DNA of 64,000 nt from assembly GCF_027857615.1 (NCBI RefSeq), contig NZ_JAQIFT010000016.1, forward strand, positions 310,001-374,000, in the 5' to 3' direction. Below, one piece after another: positions 25,722-34,328 of this stretch. Made by a program: the position numbers and the translations under genes. A model generated the notes under the pieces. The model ran no database searches and was not told the origin of the DNA. It was given only the letters and a program-made list of their open reading frames with translations. The stretch's first letter is position 1. The number at the start of each line of letters is the position of its first letter. This DNA is from Holtiella tumoricola (lineage in GTDB: Bacteria > Bacillota > Clostridia > Lachnospirales > Cellulosilyticaceae).

Positions 25722-26504
25722 CTAATTATCCCCTACTGCAAAAGCATTTTGAATAAGTTGGTCAATATCCCCTACTACTTCTTCCTGTTTAGTATTTGCT
25801 ATATTTTCAATTTCTTGTTTGGCTATTTCTTCTTTGCTTGCAATATGTTCCTTAACGTCTGTTACTGCCTTTTCAAATTCATCTACTAAATATTGATTAA
25901 TGGCTGTCTGTGCCGTTTCTTGTTCCTCATTCATACTTATTAAAAGATTTGATTTAGAAGTATCAATTGTACCTTGTAACTCTTGTGATACTACGTCTTT
26001 ATGTTGATCAATTGTACTTTCAACTTCACCCATAAGTTCACCTTGTTTACTATCTAATTGTTGATCTGCTAAAGCTTTATTTCCTTCACCTAAGATTTTT
26101 ACAACTTCATCAATACTAAGTTGATTGTCATCAATAATCTTATTAAAAGTTGCATTCATATTCGCTAGCTCTTCACTTGTTGCTGTAGTCAACTGTGATT
26201 TATAGCGTTCCACTAAATCAGATAGTGTACGAATAACTTCTTGCTTCTTTTCTGTCGCTTTAGTATCTATCTTACCAGCTACTTCTTGCTTTGATTTTTC
26301 AGCCTCTCCTGTTAATTTAGCTGTTTCAATAACTGCATCATCTTTGTATCCCTCTTTAATTACTTGTTCTCGTGCAGTAATTCCAGATGCTACCCAATCT
26401 TTTAGTTGTTGTCCCATATCCGTATCTGCCAAAACCATTCCTGAAGTAAATAATACTCCTGCTGTTAAAACAATAGCTGTTGCTTTTTTCTTAGCATTCC
26501 TCAT
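25722..26504 (-). CDS. Exported coiled-coil protein, first gene of a surface-protein operon
   Basis: A 260-aa protein with a clear signal peptide (cleavage near GMVLA/DTD). The mature part is nearly all amphipathic helix, rich in Glu, Lys, Gln, Ser and Thr and poor in aromatic residues. It has repeated motifs such as AKQEIENIANTKQEEVVGDI and KIDTKATEKKQEVIRTL, like apolipoprotein- or tropomyosin-like helices. No Cys, no LPXTG and no lipobox. It leads a tight four-gene operon of exported proteins. A structural or spacer role at the cell surface is inferred. Confidence 0.65.
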   Translation of the reverse strand: MRNAKKKATAIVLTAGVLFTSGMVLADTDMGQQLKDWVASGITAREQVIKEGYKDDAVIETAKLTGEAEKSKQEVAGKIDTKATEKKQEVIRTLSDLVERYKSQLTTATSEELANMNATFNKIIDDNQLSIDEVVKILGEGNKALADQQLDSKQGELMGEVESTIDQHKDVVSQELQGTIDTSKSNLLISMNEEQETAQTAINQYLVDEFEKAVTDVKEHIASKEEIAKQEIENIANTKQEEVVGDIDQLIQNAFAVGDN

Positions 26505-26680
26505 AACAATACCCTCCCAAAAAATGTATTTATTAAGATGTTTCTCACTATTCTATTATCCATTTTTTTCCATTTTATTTCTATTTATAATCTTGTCCTT
26601 TTTTTATATTATGTTTACTAATTTTTATATTATTTCACACTTACACTTTTAAGAGTTCTCCCTTTAGTAGTTTACTTAGA

Positions 26681-26710
26681 ACAATAGATTTGTTTTAAAA
26701 TTTCTATTGT
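26681..26710. repeat. Small inverted repeat upstream of the surface-protein operon
   Basis: ACAATAGA (26681-26688) and TCTATTGT (26703-26710) are perfectly complementary around a 14-base AT-rich spacer. The pair lies ~175 bases upstream of the first operon gene. It could be an operator or an mRNA hairpin; nothing more can be said. Confidence 0.35.
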
Positions 26711-26723
26711 ATTTTTTCAAAAT

Positions 26724-26752
26724 AAAAAGAGTGCTTTTCAGCACTCTTTTCC
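26724..26752. terminator. Bidirectional intrinsic terminator
   Basis: A perfect 10-bp stem (26725-26734 with 26741-26750) with built-in A and T runs on both sides. It lies directly after the stop of the acetyltransferase gene. Confidence 0.85.
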
Positions 26753-27214
26753 TTAGCTTCTATTCTTATAATTTATAACCATGACCTTCTCTTGGTTAAT
26801 ATCCAATTCCCCATTAAAATAAAATCCAAGTTTTTGATATAAAGCAATGGCACCTTTATTGGTATCGTAAACACTTAAATAAATTACATCATATTCATAC
26901 TTTTTATAGAGATGATGTAATAATAATTTTATACTTGCTTCCCCATATCCTCTTCTTTGGTAATCGCCTGAGATTAAAAATCTATCTAGCCATACTCTGC
27001 CCCGTTTGCCTTCTTGCAAAAATAATCCATACATTGCAAACCCAATAGGCACATCTCCATCATATATCCCAACTGGTTCCCATCTAGAATCTTCACTTGC
27101 TTCTTTAAGACATTCCTTGGTTGTTTCAATAAAACTTTCTTGTCCTTTTGCTACTCTTAACTCTAAAATTTCTTTGTAGTTACTACTGTCAACTTTTCTA
27201 ATTGCTAGACTCAT
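26753..27214 (-). CDS. GNAT acetyltransferase, BltD-like (diamine/polyamine N-acetyltransferase)
   Basis: A 153-aa GNAT protein closely resembling Bacillus BltD. Shared blocks are SFIETTKECLKEA, PVGIYDGDVPIGFAMYGLF, GRVWLDRFLISGDYQRRGYGEASIKLLL (acetyl-CoA loop QRRGYG) and GAIALYQKLGFYFNGELDINQEKVMV. BltD acetylates spermine and spermidine, so a role in polyamine detoxification or turnover is likely. ATG 27214 is chosen since AAGGAG lies eight bases upstream; the longer reading lacks a site. Single gene with its own terminator, 50 bases after the GH2 gene. Confidence 0.82.
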   Translation of the reverse strand: MSLAIRKVDSSNYKEILELRVAKGQESFIETTKECLKEASEDSRWEPVGIYDGDVPIGFAMYGLFLQEGKRGRVWLDRFLISGDYQRRGYGEASIKLLLHHLYKKYEYDVIYLSVYDTNKGAIALYQKLGFYFNGELDINQEKVMVINYKNRS

Positions 27215-27266
27215 AGTTCTCACTCCTTATCACAAGGATAAACCCTTGAGTCACTCCAACGTCAAG

Positions 27267-29564
27267 TTATTTTGCAAAAGATTCAAAGATAATCTCATCT
27301 GGCTTAATCGCACAAGATGCATTTTGTTTCCAGTGCATCTGAGCTTTTACCTTAATCATACCTGGGGTTGTAGTTGAACGTACAAATACCCCAGCAATTC
27401 CCCCTTCTGGGCGAATAGGATTTGCACCAATTGTTTCATCTCCTACAATTTCACCTTCTCCTTCTACAGTGAAACGGATAGGATACTGGTCCGCTGTCAT
27501 TGGCACTACATTGCCTGAATCATCTACTACTTTACAATATACCATAACAAGGTCAGAACCATCTGCAAGAAGTGGAATATCCATAAAATCCGCTTCTAAT
27601 TGCAATTTTCTTTGAACCCCTGGAGATTTTCTTGTGGCAGTTGCTACAACTTCTTCACCAACTAATGCTTCAACACGGATTGTAGAACGTCCACGTTGTT
27701 TATAGCGATTTCTCACATTTTTAAAAGTAAATGGTGGATGTTTTACTGCTACTTCATCTGGACCAATTTCTTCTACTAATTCATCATTATGGTATAAGCG
27801 TACACGTTCAGCATTAGAGTATACTGTTACATCGTTAGAGCTAATCTCTGACCAATAATTTGCAATAAAGAGTACTACACCAACTTCTTCAATATCTTGT
27901 TGACTTTGGTAGAAGTAATAGGTGAATTTTGGTACACGATATAAATCAAGTGTTCCACCCCAGCAAGGTGTAACTTGGTAGCCACGATTATGCTCTATAC
28001 CTGGCCACACACCATATCCACAAATTTTATCATCATTGACCATATTCACGTAGTTTTGTCTACGACATTGAGGATCTAGCCCTATAGAACGATCAACCGC
28101 TCTTAGCATGCCTTCTTCTCCCCATCCTCTTGGTGTACGCCATGCACAACTTTGATTATCCCAATCATCTGGTCTATCATTATACTCTCTTACCCATACT
28201 GGTACATGTTCCTTATTGCTTAACTCATATTCATCCCCTTCAGGATCTAACATATTTTCATCAAACTCTTTGTATTGAATATCTGTTGGACCATTATCAG
28301 ATGCTGTATAACAATCCTCATATGGATATTCTTCATGCACAATATGTTGAAGTGCCTGCTTAAAGTCTTCTGACATAAAACTTTCATTCAACATTGGCTC
28401 CCAAATAATAATACATGGATTATTACGTTGCCATCTAATCATATCCCGCACATTGGCTTGTGCACGTTGTGCAAAGATTCCTTCTTTGAACCATTGCCAC
28501 CCTGGTGCACTTACAATAAGTGTGAGACCATATTCATTACATGCATCAACAAATGCTGGTGTCAAAGGATAATGTGAACGAATATTTTTAAATCCAGCTT
28601 GACGTAACTTTAAAGCATCACGTCGAAGTACACTCTCTGGCAGTGCATTTCCAATATAAACATGTGTATGATGATAGTTAGCTCCTGAGATTCTCCTTGA
28701 AACTCCATTAAAAATAATACCTTGATCATATGTAAATTTAAATGTTCTAATCCCAATCTTAGTAGTTATTTCATCATATACTACACCCTCACAACGTACT
28801 GTAGTTACAAGCTCATATAAATAGGGTGTCTCTGGGCTCCAAAGCTCGGGATGTTCTACTTTTAATTCTTGTTCAAAGTGCTGTGCTTTATCATTTTTTA
28901 AAGTCACACAAGATTTAGTACTAGAAATGCATGTACCTCTTATATCAATAATCTGTTGCTCTATTTCAAAGTTTTTTTCTTCTTGTGTTTCATTCTGTAC
29001 ATGTGTTTTTACATTTACAAGAGCACTTTCATGTGTTACATCTTTGTAAGATACAAAGATTCCACCCCCTGCCACTTCATTTGCAAGTAATGCATGAGTA
29101 ATGTGTAATGGCTCTACAAAGTAAAGTCTTGCTTCTCTATATAATCCACCATCATAAGTAAAATCTAATGTACCTTGTGGTCTACCTGGTGGTACATCTT
29201 CGTTATCTGAATTATCCAGTTCAACTTTGATTTCGTTGATTTCTCCCCACTTAATATATGCTGTAATATTTTGAACAAGTGGTGTATAACCACAGTAATG
29301 TGTTTTAACAAGTTCTCCATTAATATAGAGTTTACTTACACCCATTGCCCCATCAAATTCAATAATCACTTTTTTATACTGAAGCTCAAGTGGCATCATC
29401 ATTTCTTTATAGTAAGTACATAAACCTTGATAATTAATACAACCGCTTGAAATAGCAGGTGTAAGTTCTACTGTATGAGGTAAATGCACTTTTTTTGTTT
29501 GTCTCTCTTCACTCCCAAGTTGGAATGACCAATCATTATTTAAGTTTTGAATTATTCTTGTCAT
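27267..29564 (-). CDS. Glycoside hydrolase family 2 (beta-galactosidase/glucuronidase-like)
   Basis: A 765-aa cytoplasmic GH2 enzyme. The order is a jelly-roll sugar-binding domain (1-150), an Ig-like domain (~155-280), a TIM barrel (~280-580) and C-terminal beta domains with a Big/DUF-like tail (~600-765). The barrel carries CIIIWEPMLNESF (acid/base candidate E394 after N393) and PVWVREYNDRP (nucleophile candidate E460). The usual SHYP-type block reads IRSHYPLTPAFVDACNEYGL. Without a signal peptide it should act on imported oligosaccharides. The substrate (galactoside, glucuronide, galacturonide) is not decidable. It is divergent from an AraC regulator with a 156-base shared region, so that regulator probably controls it. 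Confidence 0.87.
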   Translation of the reverse strand: MTRIIQNLNNDWSFQLGSEERQTKKVHLPHTVELTPAISSGCINYQGLCTYYKEMMMPLELQYKKVIIEFDGAMGVSKLYINGELVKTHYCGYTPLVQNITAYIKWGEINEIKVELDNSDNEDVPPGRPQGTLDFTYDGGLYREARLYFVEPLHITHALLANEVAGGGIFVSYKDVTHESALVNVKTHVQNETQEEKNFEIEQQIIDIRGTCISSTKSCVTLKNDKAQHFEQELKVEHPELWSPETPYLYELVTTVRCEGVVYDEITTKIGIRTFKFTYDQGIIFNGVSRRISGANYHHTHVYIGNALPESVLRRDALKLRQAGFKNIRSHYPLTPAFVDACNEYGLTLIVSAPGWQWFKEGIFAQRAQANVRDMIRWQRNNPCIIIWEPMLNESFMSEDFKQALQHIVHEEYPYEDCYTASDNGPTDIQYKEFDENMLDPEGDEYELSNKEHVPVWVREYNDRPDDWDNQSCAWRTPRGWGEEGMLRAVDRSIGLDPQCRRQNYVNMVNDDKICGYGVWPGIEHNRGYQVTPCWGGTLDLYRVPKFTYYFYQSQQDIEEVGVVLFIANYWSEISSNDVTVYSNAERVRLYHNDELVEEIGPDEVAVKHPPFTFKNVRNRYKQRGRSTIRVEALVGEEVVATATRKSPGVQRKLQLEADFMDIPLLADGSDLVMVYCKVVDDSGNVVPMTADQYPIRFTVEGEGEIVGDETIGANPIRPEGGIAGVFVRSTTTPGMIKVKAQMHWKQNASCAIKPDEIIFESFAK

Positions 29565-29658
29565 GTTTTTATACTCCTATTTTTTTACTTCTCTCTCCCT
29601 TATCTTAATCTATCTCTTACTAGGAGCACATTTCTTTTTGTAGCCTTCCTATATACAT

Positions 29659-29687
29659 TTGTATTATTTTGTAGAATCCTTTATCAT
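29659..29687 (+). promoter_or_regulatory. Candidate promoter of the AraC regulator gene
   Basis: TTGTAT (29659-29664), a 17-base spacer and TATCAT (29682-29687), ~34 bases upstream of the start codon. It is moderately close to sigma-A consensus. Confidence 0.4.
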
Positions 29688-29720
29688 ACTATTAATAGAT
29701 TGATTAAGGACGGACATAAA

Positions 29721-30587
29721 ATGAGTACCAATAAAATAGACTTTTTAAATAAAAAACGTTATAACATTGATTTAAATCTTTATACCTGTGGCCATGAAAA
29801 ATGTCCACCTTCTATGCGCATTGGTCCTATACCACGCTATCACTATATTATCCACTATGTCGTTAGTGGAAAAGGCACTTTTGAGATTAACAATCAAATC
29901 TATTGTGTAGGCCCTGGTCAAGGTTTTCTCATAGAACCTGATATTCTTACTACTTATGAATCAGATTCCGAAGAACCTTGGGAATATATGTGGATTGGTT
30001 TTGTAGGGAGTAAGGCTAAGGAATATCTAGACCGTGCAAATCTTTCTTCTCATTCACCTATTTTTACTTATCATAAAGGAGATGCGCTAGAACGTTGTCT
30101 TAGTCAAACAGTCAAAAATCTAACTCTTGGACGTAATAATGACATCCTTCTTAACTCTAACCTTTATGAATTTATGTACTTATTAGTTGATAATAATGAC
30201 ACTACACCGCCTATACCTACCCTAGGCAAGGCCCAACAAGCATATATCGAACAAGCTATGCTCTTTTGTGAGAATAACTTCCATACTGCTATAACTGTTC
30301 AGGATGTCGCAGATCATATTAAAATCAATCGTACTTACCTTAATAAACTTTTTCACGAATATATCGGGAAATCCCCGAAGCAATTTCTTATGGAATTACG
30401 TATGAATAAAGCCTGTAAGCTGTTACTTGAAACAGGGCTAGATGTCTATACTATTGCCACTGAAGTAGGCTATCACAACCAATTTCAATTCTCTAAAATC
30501 TTTAAAAAATATAAAAGCGTCTCTCCTTCTGAGTATAGACGCCAAGTACCTACGGAATGGTTTTTGATTGATCCTTCTGAACGTTAG
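29721..30587 (+). CDS. AraC-family transcriptional regulator
   Basis: A 288-aa regulator. The N-terminal cupin domain (~20-150) has HYIIHYVVSGKGTFEIN, GPGQGFLIEPDI and the EPWEYMWIGF block. The C-terminal AraC domain (~190-285) has two helix-turn-helices: ITVQDVADHIKINRTYLNKLF, and TIATEVGYHNQFQFSKIFKK followed by SPSEYRR. ATG 29721 (MSTNKIDF) is used; reading further upstream would overlap the divergent GH2 gene. This layout (like MsmR/RhaS types) usually activates a neighbouring sugar gene in response to a sugar, here most likely the GH2 gene. Confidence 0.88.
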   Translation: MSTNKIDFLNKKRYNIDLNLYTCGHEKCPPSMRIGPIPRYHYIIHYVVSGKGTFEINNQIYCVGPGQGFLIEPDILTTYESDSEEPWEYMWIGFVGSKAKEYLDRANLSSHSPIFTYHKGDALERCLSQTVKNLTLGRNNDILLNSNLYEFMYLLVDNNDTTPPIPTLGKAQQAYIEQAMLFCENNFHTAITVQDVADHIKINRTYLNKLFHEYIGKSPKQFLMELRMNKACKLLLETGLDVYTIATEVGYHNQFQFSKIFKKYKSVSPSEYRRQVPTEWFLIDPSER

Positions 30588-30607
30588 TAAGGGCAGTTAG
30601 TGCTACA

Positions 30608-31563
30608 AATAAATATTTGTTTAAGTGAGGGGGTGCTTATATTTAGTCTACTTACGTGAGTTGGCTAGGTGGATTCTCCTCCACCTGCTACACTCCGCTT
30701 TCAGAGAAATGTAATTCATTCAAAAATAATAACGGTGTGGACTCGCTACGCTCAAACAGCACACCTAAAATCATTATTTTTTTATTTCGAATATTTCTTA
30801 TCTGAAAGCTACGTAGGCAGGTTCCGAAGAACGCACCTATCCAGCTCACTGAATCAAGTTTACGAATATGCCTCCCTCACTTTGTGGACTGCGCCGACGG
30901 AGAGATTACTAAACTGCATGTAGCTTATATTCTAAGTCCATCCTCGAAAAAAACTCCATGGAGGTCACCCACGCATCACCGCCCTCTTCTACTCAGTTAG
31001 GTAAGTTTTCACTTCTAGTGACATGCCCTGGAGAGGAAAGAAGAGAAAATATCTCTTCTTTGGAAAGAAAACTTCCAAGTATTTGATAAGGTTTCTTTCT
31101 AGTTTGTTTCTGAGCTCAACCTATCCTAAAAGGTGAGCGTTAGCAAAGCTACTGTGAAGCCTTGCATGTCTCAATGTCTTTTGTTACTGAGTTAAGTAAG
31201 ATACACTTTGTAGAATTAATAGTACTTTTGATCTAAACTCGGAAATGATTAGGCACTTTCACATGAAGGATGTTTAGAAAATGGATCATGTAGTTTAGCT
31301 GTCTCTCTACCGGAAGGTTCTATAATGTGATGGGCTGTAAGGTCAGTTATTGTATGGAAACTTTCTCCGCAGACTTTTTAGAGAGGCTTAGTGAGTAGAA
31401 TCAAACTGGTTTTAGGGAAATGTTTGAAGAAAAGTGCACTTCTTTTCTGAGTTTTGACCGTTAGTTTGATGAAATGAACTTAGCCTCTCTTAAAAGGCGA
31501 GGACTAGAAGTTGGAATACAATAAGCTTGCCTACATGCCCTCACACCTAACCAAATATTTATT
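30608..31563. repeat. Modular palindromic repeat element, copy 1 (modules B-inverted, A, C)
   Basis: This 956-bp stretch has no credible gene and is flanked by AATAAATATTTG (30608-30619) and its exact complement (31552-31563). 30608-30925 is the reverse complement of the second half of copy 3 (52838-53151). Within it, 30660-30850 folds into a ~95-bp imperfect hairpin. 30980-31320 matches the first half of copy 3 in direct orientation. 31319-31563 is ~97% identical to 43616-43860 (seven differences seen) and contains nested complementary arms: 31380-31388/31482-31490, 31400-31407/31463-31470 and an apical hairpin at ~31426-31450. No transposase is present. It may be a non-autonomous mobile element or a large structured RNA. 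The right terminus contains the stop codon of the adjacent Na/Pi transporter gene. Confidence 0.8.
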
Positions 31564-33202
31564 TCGCTAATACGACTTGTGCAATATTAATAGCATGGTC
31601 TGAAATACGTTCCATATTGCTAATGGTATCTATAAATACAATACCTGCTGTAGGATCACATGTATTCTGAACTAAGCGTTTGATATGGGTAGAACGCATA
31701 GTTTTTTCCATATCATCTACTTGATCTTCTAATCCTAATGCTTTTTCAGCTAAACCAGAATCTCCTGATGCATATGCTTTGATAGCAGATTCTAAACACT
31801 TCAATCCTGTCTGGGTAATCATGATAAGTTCTTTTTTTGCATCTTCTGTAAACGTAGAATCACTATCTATTAAATCTTGAGCAAGCTCTGCAATATTATC
31901 TGCATGATCTCCCACTCTTTCAATATCGCTTATAATATGAAAAAGATTTGTAACACTTAAAGATTCCTCTTCTGAAAGAGAAACGTTACTTAGTTTAACT
32001 AAGTATTGATTAATTCCTTTTTGTAATTCATTAATTTCTCTTTCTTTAGCAAAAACTTGTTCCATCTTATCAGCATTTTTTTCAAATAAGGCTTGAATAG
32101 CTATTTTCACATTGTGTTGTGCAAGTTCACCCATATGCACAACTTCCTTAATGGCATTTTCTAAGGCAAATGTAGGAGTTTCAAACATACGTTCATCTAA
32201 ATGTTGTAATTCTCCTGGCTTAGCTTCTCCTTTTCCTTTAACAAGATGTTCTGCAAGATATACAAGTGTACCTGCAAATGGGAAAAGTACAATAGTATTT
32301 ACTACGTTAAAGATAGTATGAACAACACTGATTTCTGTTACCGTAATAATACGGTTCCCAAGACCTGGAACAACAAATTTAAATAGTACAACAGCAATAA
32401 TACCAAAGATAACAGAGCCTAAAAAATTGAAAATAAAATGGATAGCTGCTGCTCTTTTTGCATTTAAGGTTGCACCTATACTAGATAAAATAGCTGTAAT
32501 ACATGTTCCTATATTTTGACCAAGTATAATATAAATAGCTGAACTCCAAGGTACAAGACCTGCTAAAGCCAAAGCCTGTAAAATACCTACTGAAGCTGAT
32601 GAACTTTGAATAATTGCTGTAACACCAGCACCTACTAAAATACCTAAAATAGGGTTATGTCCAATGACAACAAACATATTCTTGACTTCTTCTAGCTCAC
32701 GAAGTGGTTTAGCCGCAGCACTCATAGAATCTAAACCTAAAAACAGTGCCCCAAAACCAAATAGTATTTCTCCTATATGTTTAATTTTATCTTCTCTTGC
32801 AAACATCAGAAGCCCTACACCTATAGCAATGCATAGTGGTGCAATTACCGATGGTTTTAAGAACTTTGTCCATTCTCCTAATGAAACGATCCATGCTGTA
32901 ATTGTTGTTCCTATATTCGCTCCCATAATAACGCCTACAGCTTGTTTTAGAGACATAAGACCTGCATTAACAAATCCAACAACCATAACTGTTGTAGCTG
33001 ATGAACTTTGAATTAGTGCTGTTACTCCAGCGCCTACTAATACGCCTAAGAAGCGGTTACTTGTTAAAATACTTAATAACTTTTTCATTTTAGGCCCAGC
33101 AGCTTTTTGTAACCCCTCTCCCATATACTCCATACCAAAGAGAAATAGGCCCAAACCGCCTATAAAGGTCAATCCCACATCTAGCCAATCAACTTGATTC
33201 AT
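31559..33202 (-). CDS. Na+/phosphate cotransporter family protein with PhoU-like C-terminus
   Basis: A 547-aa protein. Residues 1-310 hold two repeated membrane halves, each with the signature QSSSA(T/S) (ALIQSSSATTVMVVGF and AIIQSSSASVGILQAL). Residues ~350-547 are helical PhoU-like repeats (SDIERVGDHADNIAELAQDL, and ISNMERISDHAINIAQVVLAK at the end). The family imports phosphate with Na+, and the PhoU-like part probably regulates it. It starts at ATG 33202 behind AAGGAG. The stop codon lies within the 12-bp terminus of a repeat element, so the last bases of the gene may come from the element's insertion. Confidence 0.92.
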   Translation of the reverse strand: MNQVDWLDVGLTFIGGLGLFLFGMEYMGEGLQKAAGPKMKKLLSILTSNRFLGVLVGAGVTALIQSSSATTVMVVGFVNAGLMSLKQAVGVIMGANIGTTITAWIVSLGEWTKFLKPSVIAPLCIAIGVGLLMFAREDKIKHIGEILFGFGALFLGLDSMSAAAKPLRELEEVKNMFVVIGHNPILGILVGAGVTAIIQSSSASVGILQALALAGLVPWSSAIYIILGQNIGTCITAILSSIGATLNAKRAAAIHFIFNFLGSVIFGIIAVVLFKFVVPGLGNRIITVTEISVVHTIFNVVNTIVLFPFAGTLVYLAEHLVKGKGEAKPGELQHLDERMFETPTFALENAIKEVVHMGELAQHNVKIAIQALFEKNADKMEQVFAKEREINELQKGINQYLVKLSNVSLSEEESLSVTNLFHIISDIERVGDHADNIAELAQDLIDSDSTFTEDAKKELIMITQTGLKCLESAIKAYASGDSGLAEKALGLEDQVDDMEKTMRSTHIKRLVQNTCDPTAGIVFIDTISNMERISDHAINIAQVVLAK

Positions 33203-33295
33203 ACATTTTACTCCTTACCTTTATCATATGTTACAATCAATTTCTACTTAATATGTCCACATTCAAGGTAAAATATCTCATTTTTTCTCTAAAAC

Positions 33296-33336
33296 AAAAA
33301 AATCGTAGTTATCTCTCTGATAACCACGATTTTTCT
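33296..33336. terminator. Intrinsic terminator after the DedA gene
   Basis: An almost perfect ~15-bp stem (33298-33313 with 33319-33334) with a 5-base loop and flanking A and T runs, ~30 bases past the stop of the DedA gene. Confidence 0.85.
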
Positions 33337-33364
33337 CCATCTATGCTATTTGTGAAACTACTAC

Positions 33365-33826
33365 TTAGCTCATAACAGTTAGGATATATCCAGCTAATAC
33401 AAGTACACCATTCCATAAAATAATACCTAATGTTGAATAGCATACAAACGCTGCAAAGTTAACTCTAAATGTACCCGCCATTAATGAAATAACAGTTCTT
33501 GCACCTGGAATAACCCTCCCTATGCAGCATGCTCTATTTCCATATTGAGAGACTAATACATTGGCTTTATCCAATGACTTCCTAAGTCCCTTAAATTTTT
33601 TATAAAGTACATCATATATCTTAGGCCCAATCATAATTACCACTAAATAATATGTAATGTTTCCTAGAATACTTCCTAGAATAGTAATGAACAATATACT
33701 TATAAGCTTTATATTTCCTTCTGCTGCCATAATTCCTACCGTAGGGAGTATAACTATTGCCGGAATCCCTGTTAAATTTAATCCTTCTAAAATCATAATA
33801 AAGAAAATTATCATCTGAATAGTCAT
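33365..33826 (-). CDS. DedA-family (VTT domain) membrane protein
   Basis: A 153-aa membrane protein. It has the DedA core: LEGLNLTGIPAIVILPTVGIMA, then GSILGNITYYLVVIMIG and the signature GRVIPGARTVISLMAGTFR with conserved arginines. Bacterial DedA/VTT proteins act as lipid scramblases or flippases (undecaprenyl phosphate or phospholipid) and support membrane homeostasis. It is slightly short for the family (~200 aa) but has the full core. ATG 33826 is chosen from the AGAGGT ribosome binding site; an ATG at 33847 has none. Confidence 0.85.
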   Translation of the reverse strand: MTIQMIIFFIMILEGLNLTGIPAIVILPTVGIMAAEGNIKLISILFITILGSILGNITYYLVVIMIGPKIYDVLYKKFKGLRKSLDKANVLVSQYGNRACCIGRVIPGARTVISLMAGTFRVNFAAFVCYSTLGIILWNGVLVLAGYILTVMS

Positions 33827-33929
33827 CTTACGAACCTCTTCTACCATTCTTTATGAATTTAGCATACCATTGCCCACGTAATATTTCCAACATTTTTTCA
33901 CATCCTCACTTTAATCTACATGACTAAAC

Positions 33930-33971
33930 AAATAAATCTCGGTTGATAAACTGCTCAACCAAGATTTATTT
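33930..33971. terminator. Intrinsic terminator after the zinc-ribbon gene
   Basis: A 17-bp stem with one mismatch (33930-33946 with 33955-33971) and an 8-base loop, AT-rich at its base. It lies 24 bases past the stop of the small zinc-ribbon gene. Confidence 0.75.
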
Positions 33972-33994
33972 AAAAGGGATATGAATGCTTATAC

Positions 33995-34234
33995 CTATAT
34001 AATTTTTCTTACATCTTCAAGCTTACATGGCTTAATATAACGATCTTTGCTACTTGTAATCACTAATTCTAAAACATCATTTTTAATCCTATACACTTTA
34101 CCTTTTAATTTTGTACCTATCACATTTACAGGTGTCCCCAGTTTCACTTGTTTAATGTCATTGGCTTCACATGTGCAAGCATTTTCTTCATGAAAAACTT
34201 TTCTACATACGTTACAAAAATACACTTTCCTCAT
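33995..34234 (-). CDS. Small zinc-ribbon-like protein
   Basis: A 79-aa protein with four N-terminal cysteines in a metal-binding arrangement (YFCNVCRKVF, then ACTCEAND: CxxC and CxC). A small beta domain follows (VKLGTPVNVIGTKLKGKVYRI, SH3/KOW-like in look). ATG 34234 has AGGGGGA upstream. Single gene. A nucleic-acid-binding or regulatory role is possible but nothing specific is recognised. Confidence 0.7.
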   Translation of the reverse strand: MRKVYFCNVCRKVFHEENACTCEANDIKQVKLGTPVNVIGTKLKGKVYRIKNDVLELVITSSKDRYIKPCKLEDVRKII

Positions 34235-34328
34235 TTTCTTTTCCCCCTAGAATGTTTTTTTAAGGCTTGTATAAAAAATCTAGTTATTCTATTTATAATA
34301 AGGAAATTGAAAATGTATGCCTATTTTT

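Noticed and set aside
30669..30923. 84-codon open frame inside repeat copy 1
   Set aside because: It lies in the palindromic module B, has no ribosome binding site, and the corresponding region in copy 3 reads in the opposite direction.
30608..31563. Group I/II intron, ROOL, HEARO/omega-RNA or IStron as identity of the repeat elements
   Set aside because: Size, structure and lack of a nearby protein gene allow them in principle, but I could not recognise a diagnostic motif (no domain V, no IS605-type ends, no TnpB/IscB gene), so no class was assigned.
30600..31570. Target-site duplication flanking repeat copy 1
   Set aside because: Flanks of the 12-bp termini do not match each other in copies 1 or 3, so no duplication could be shown.
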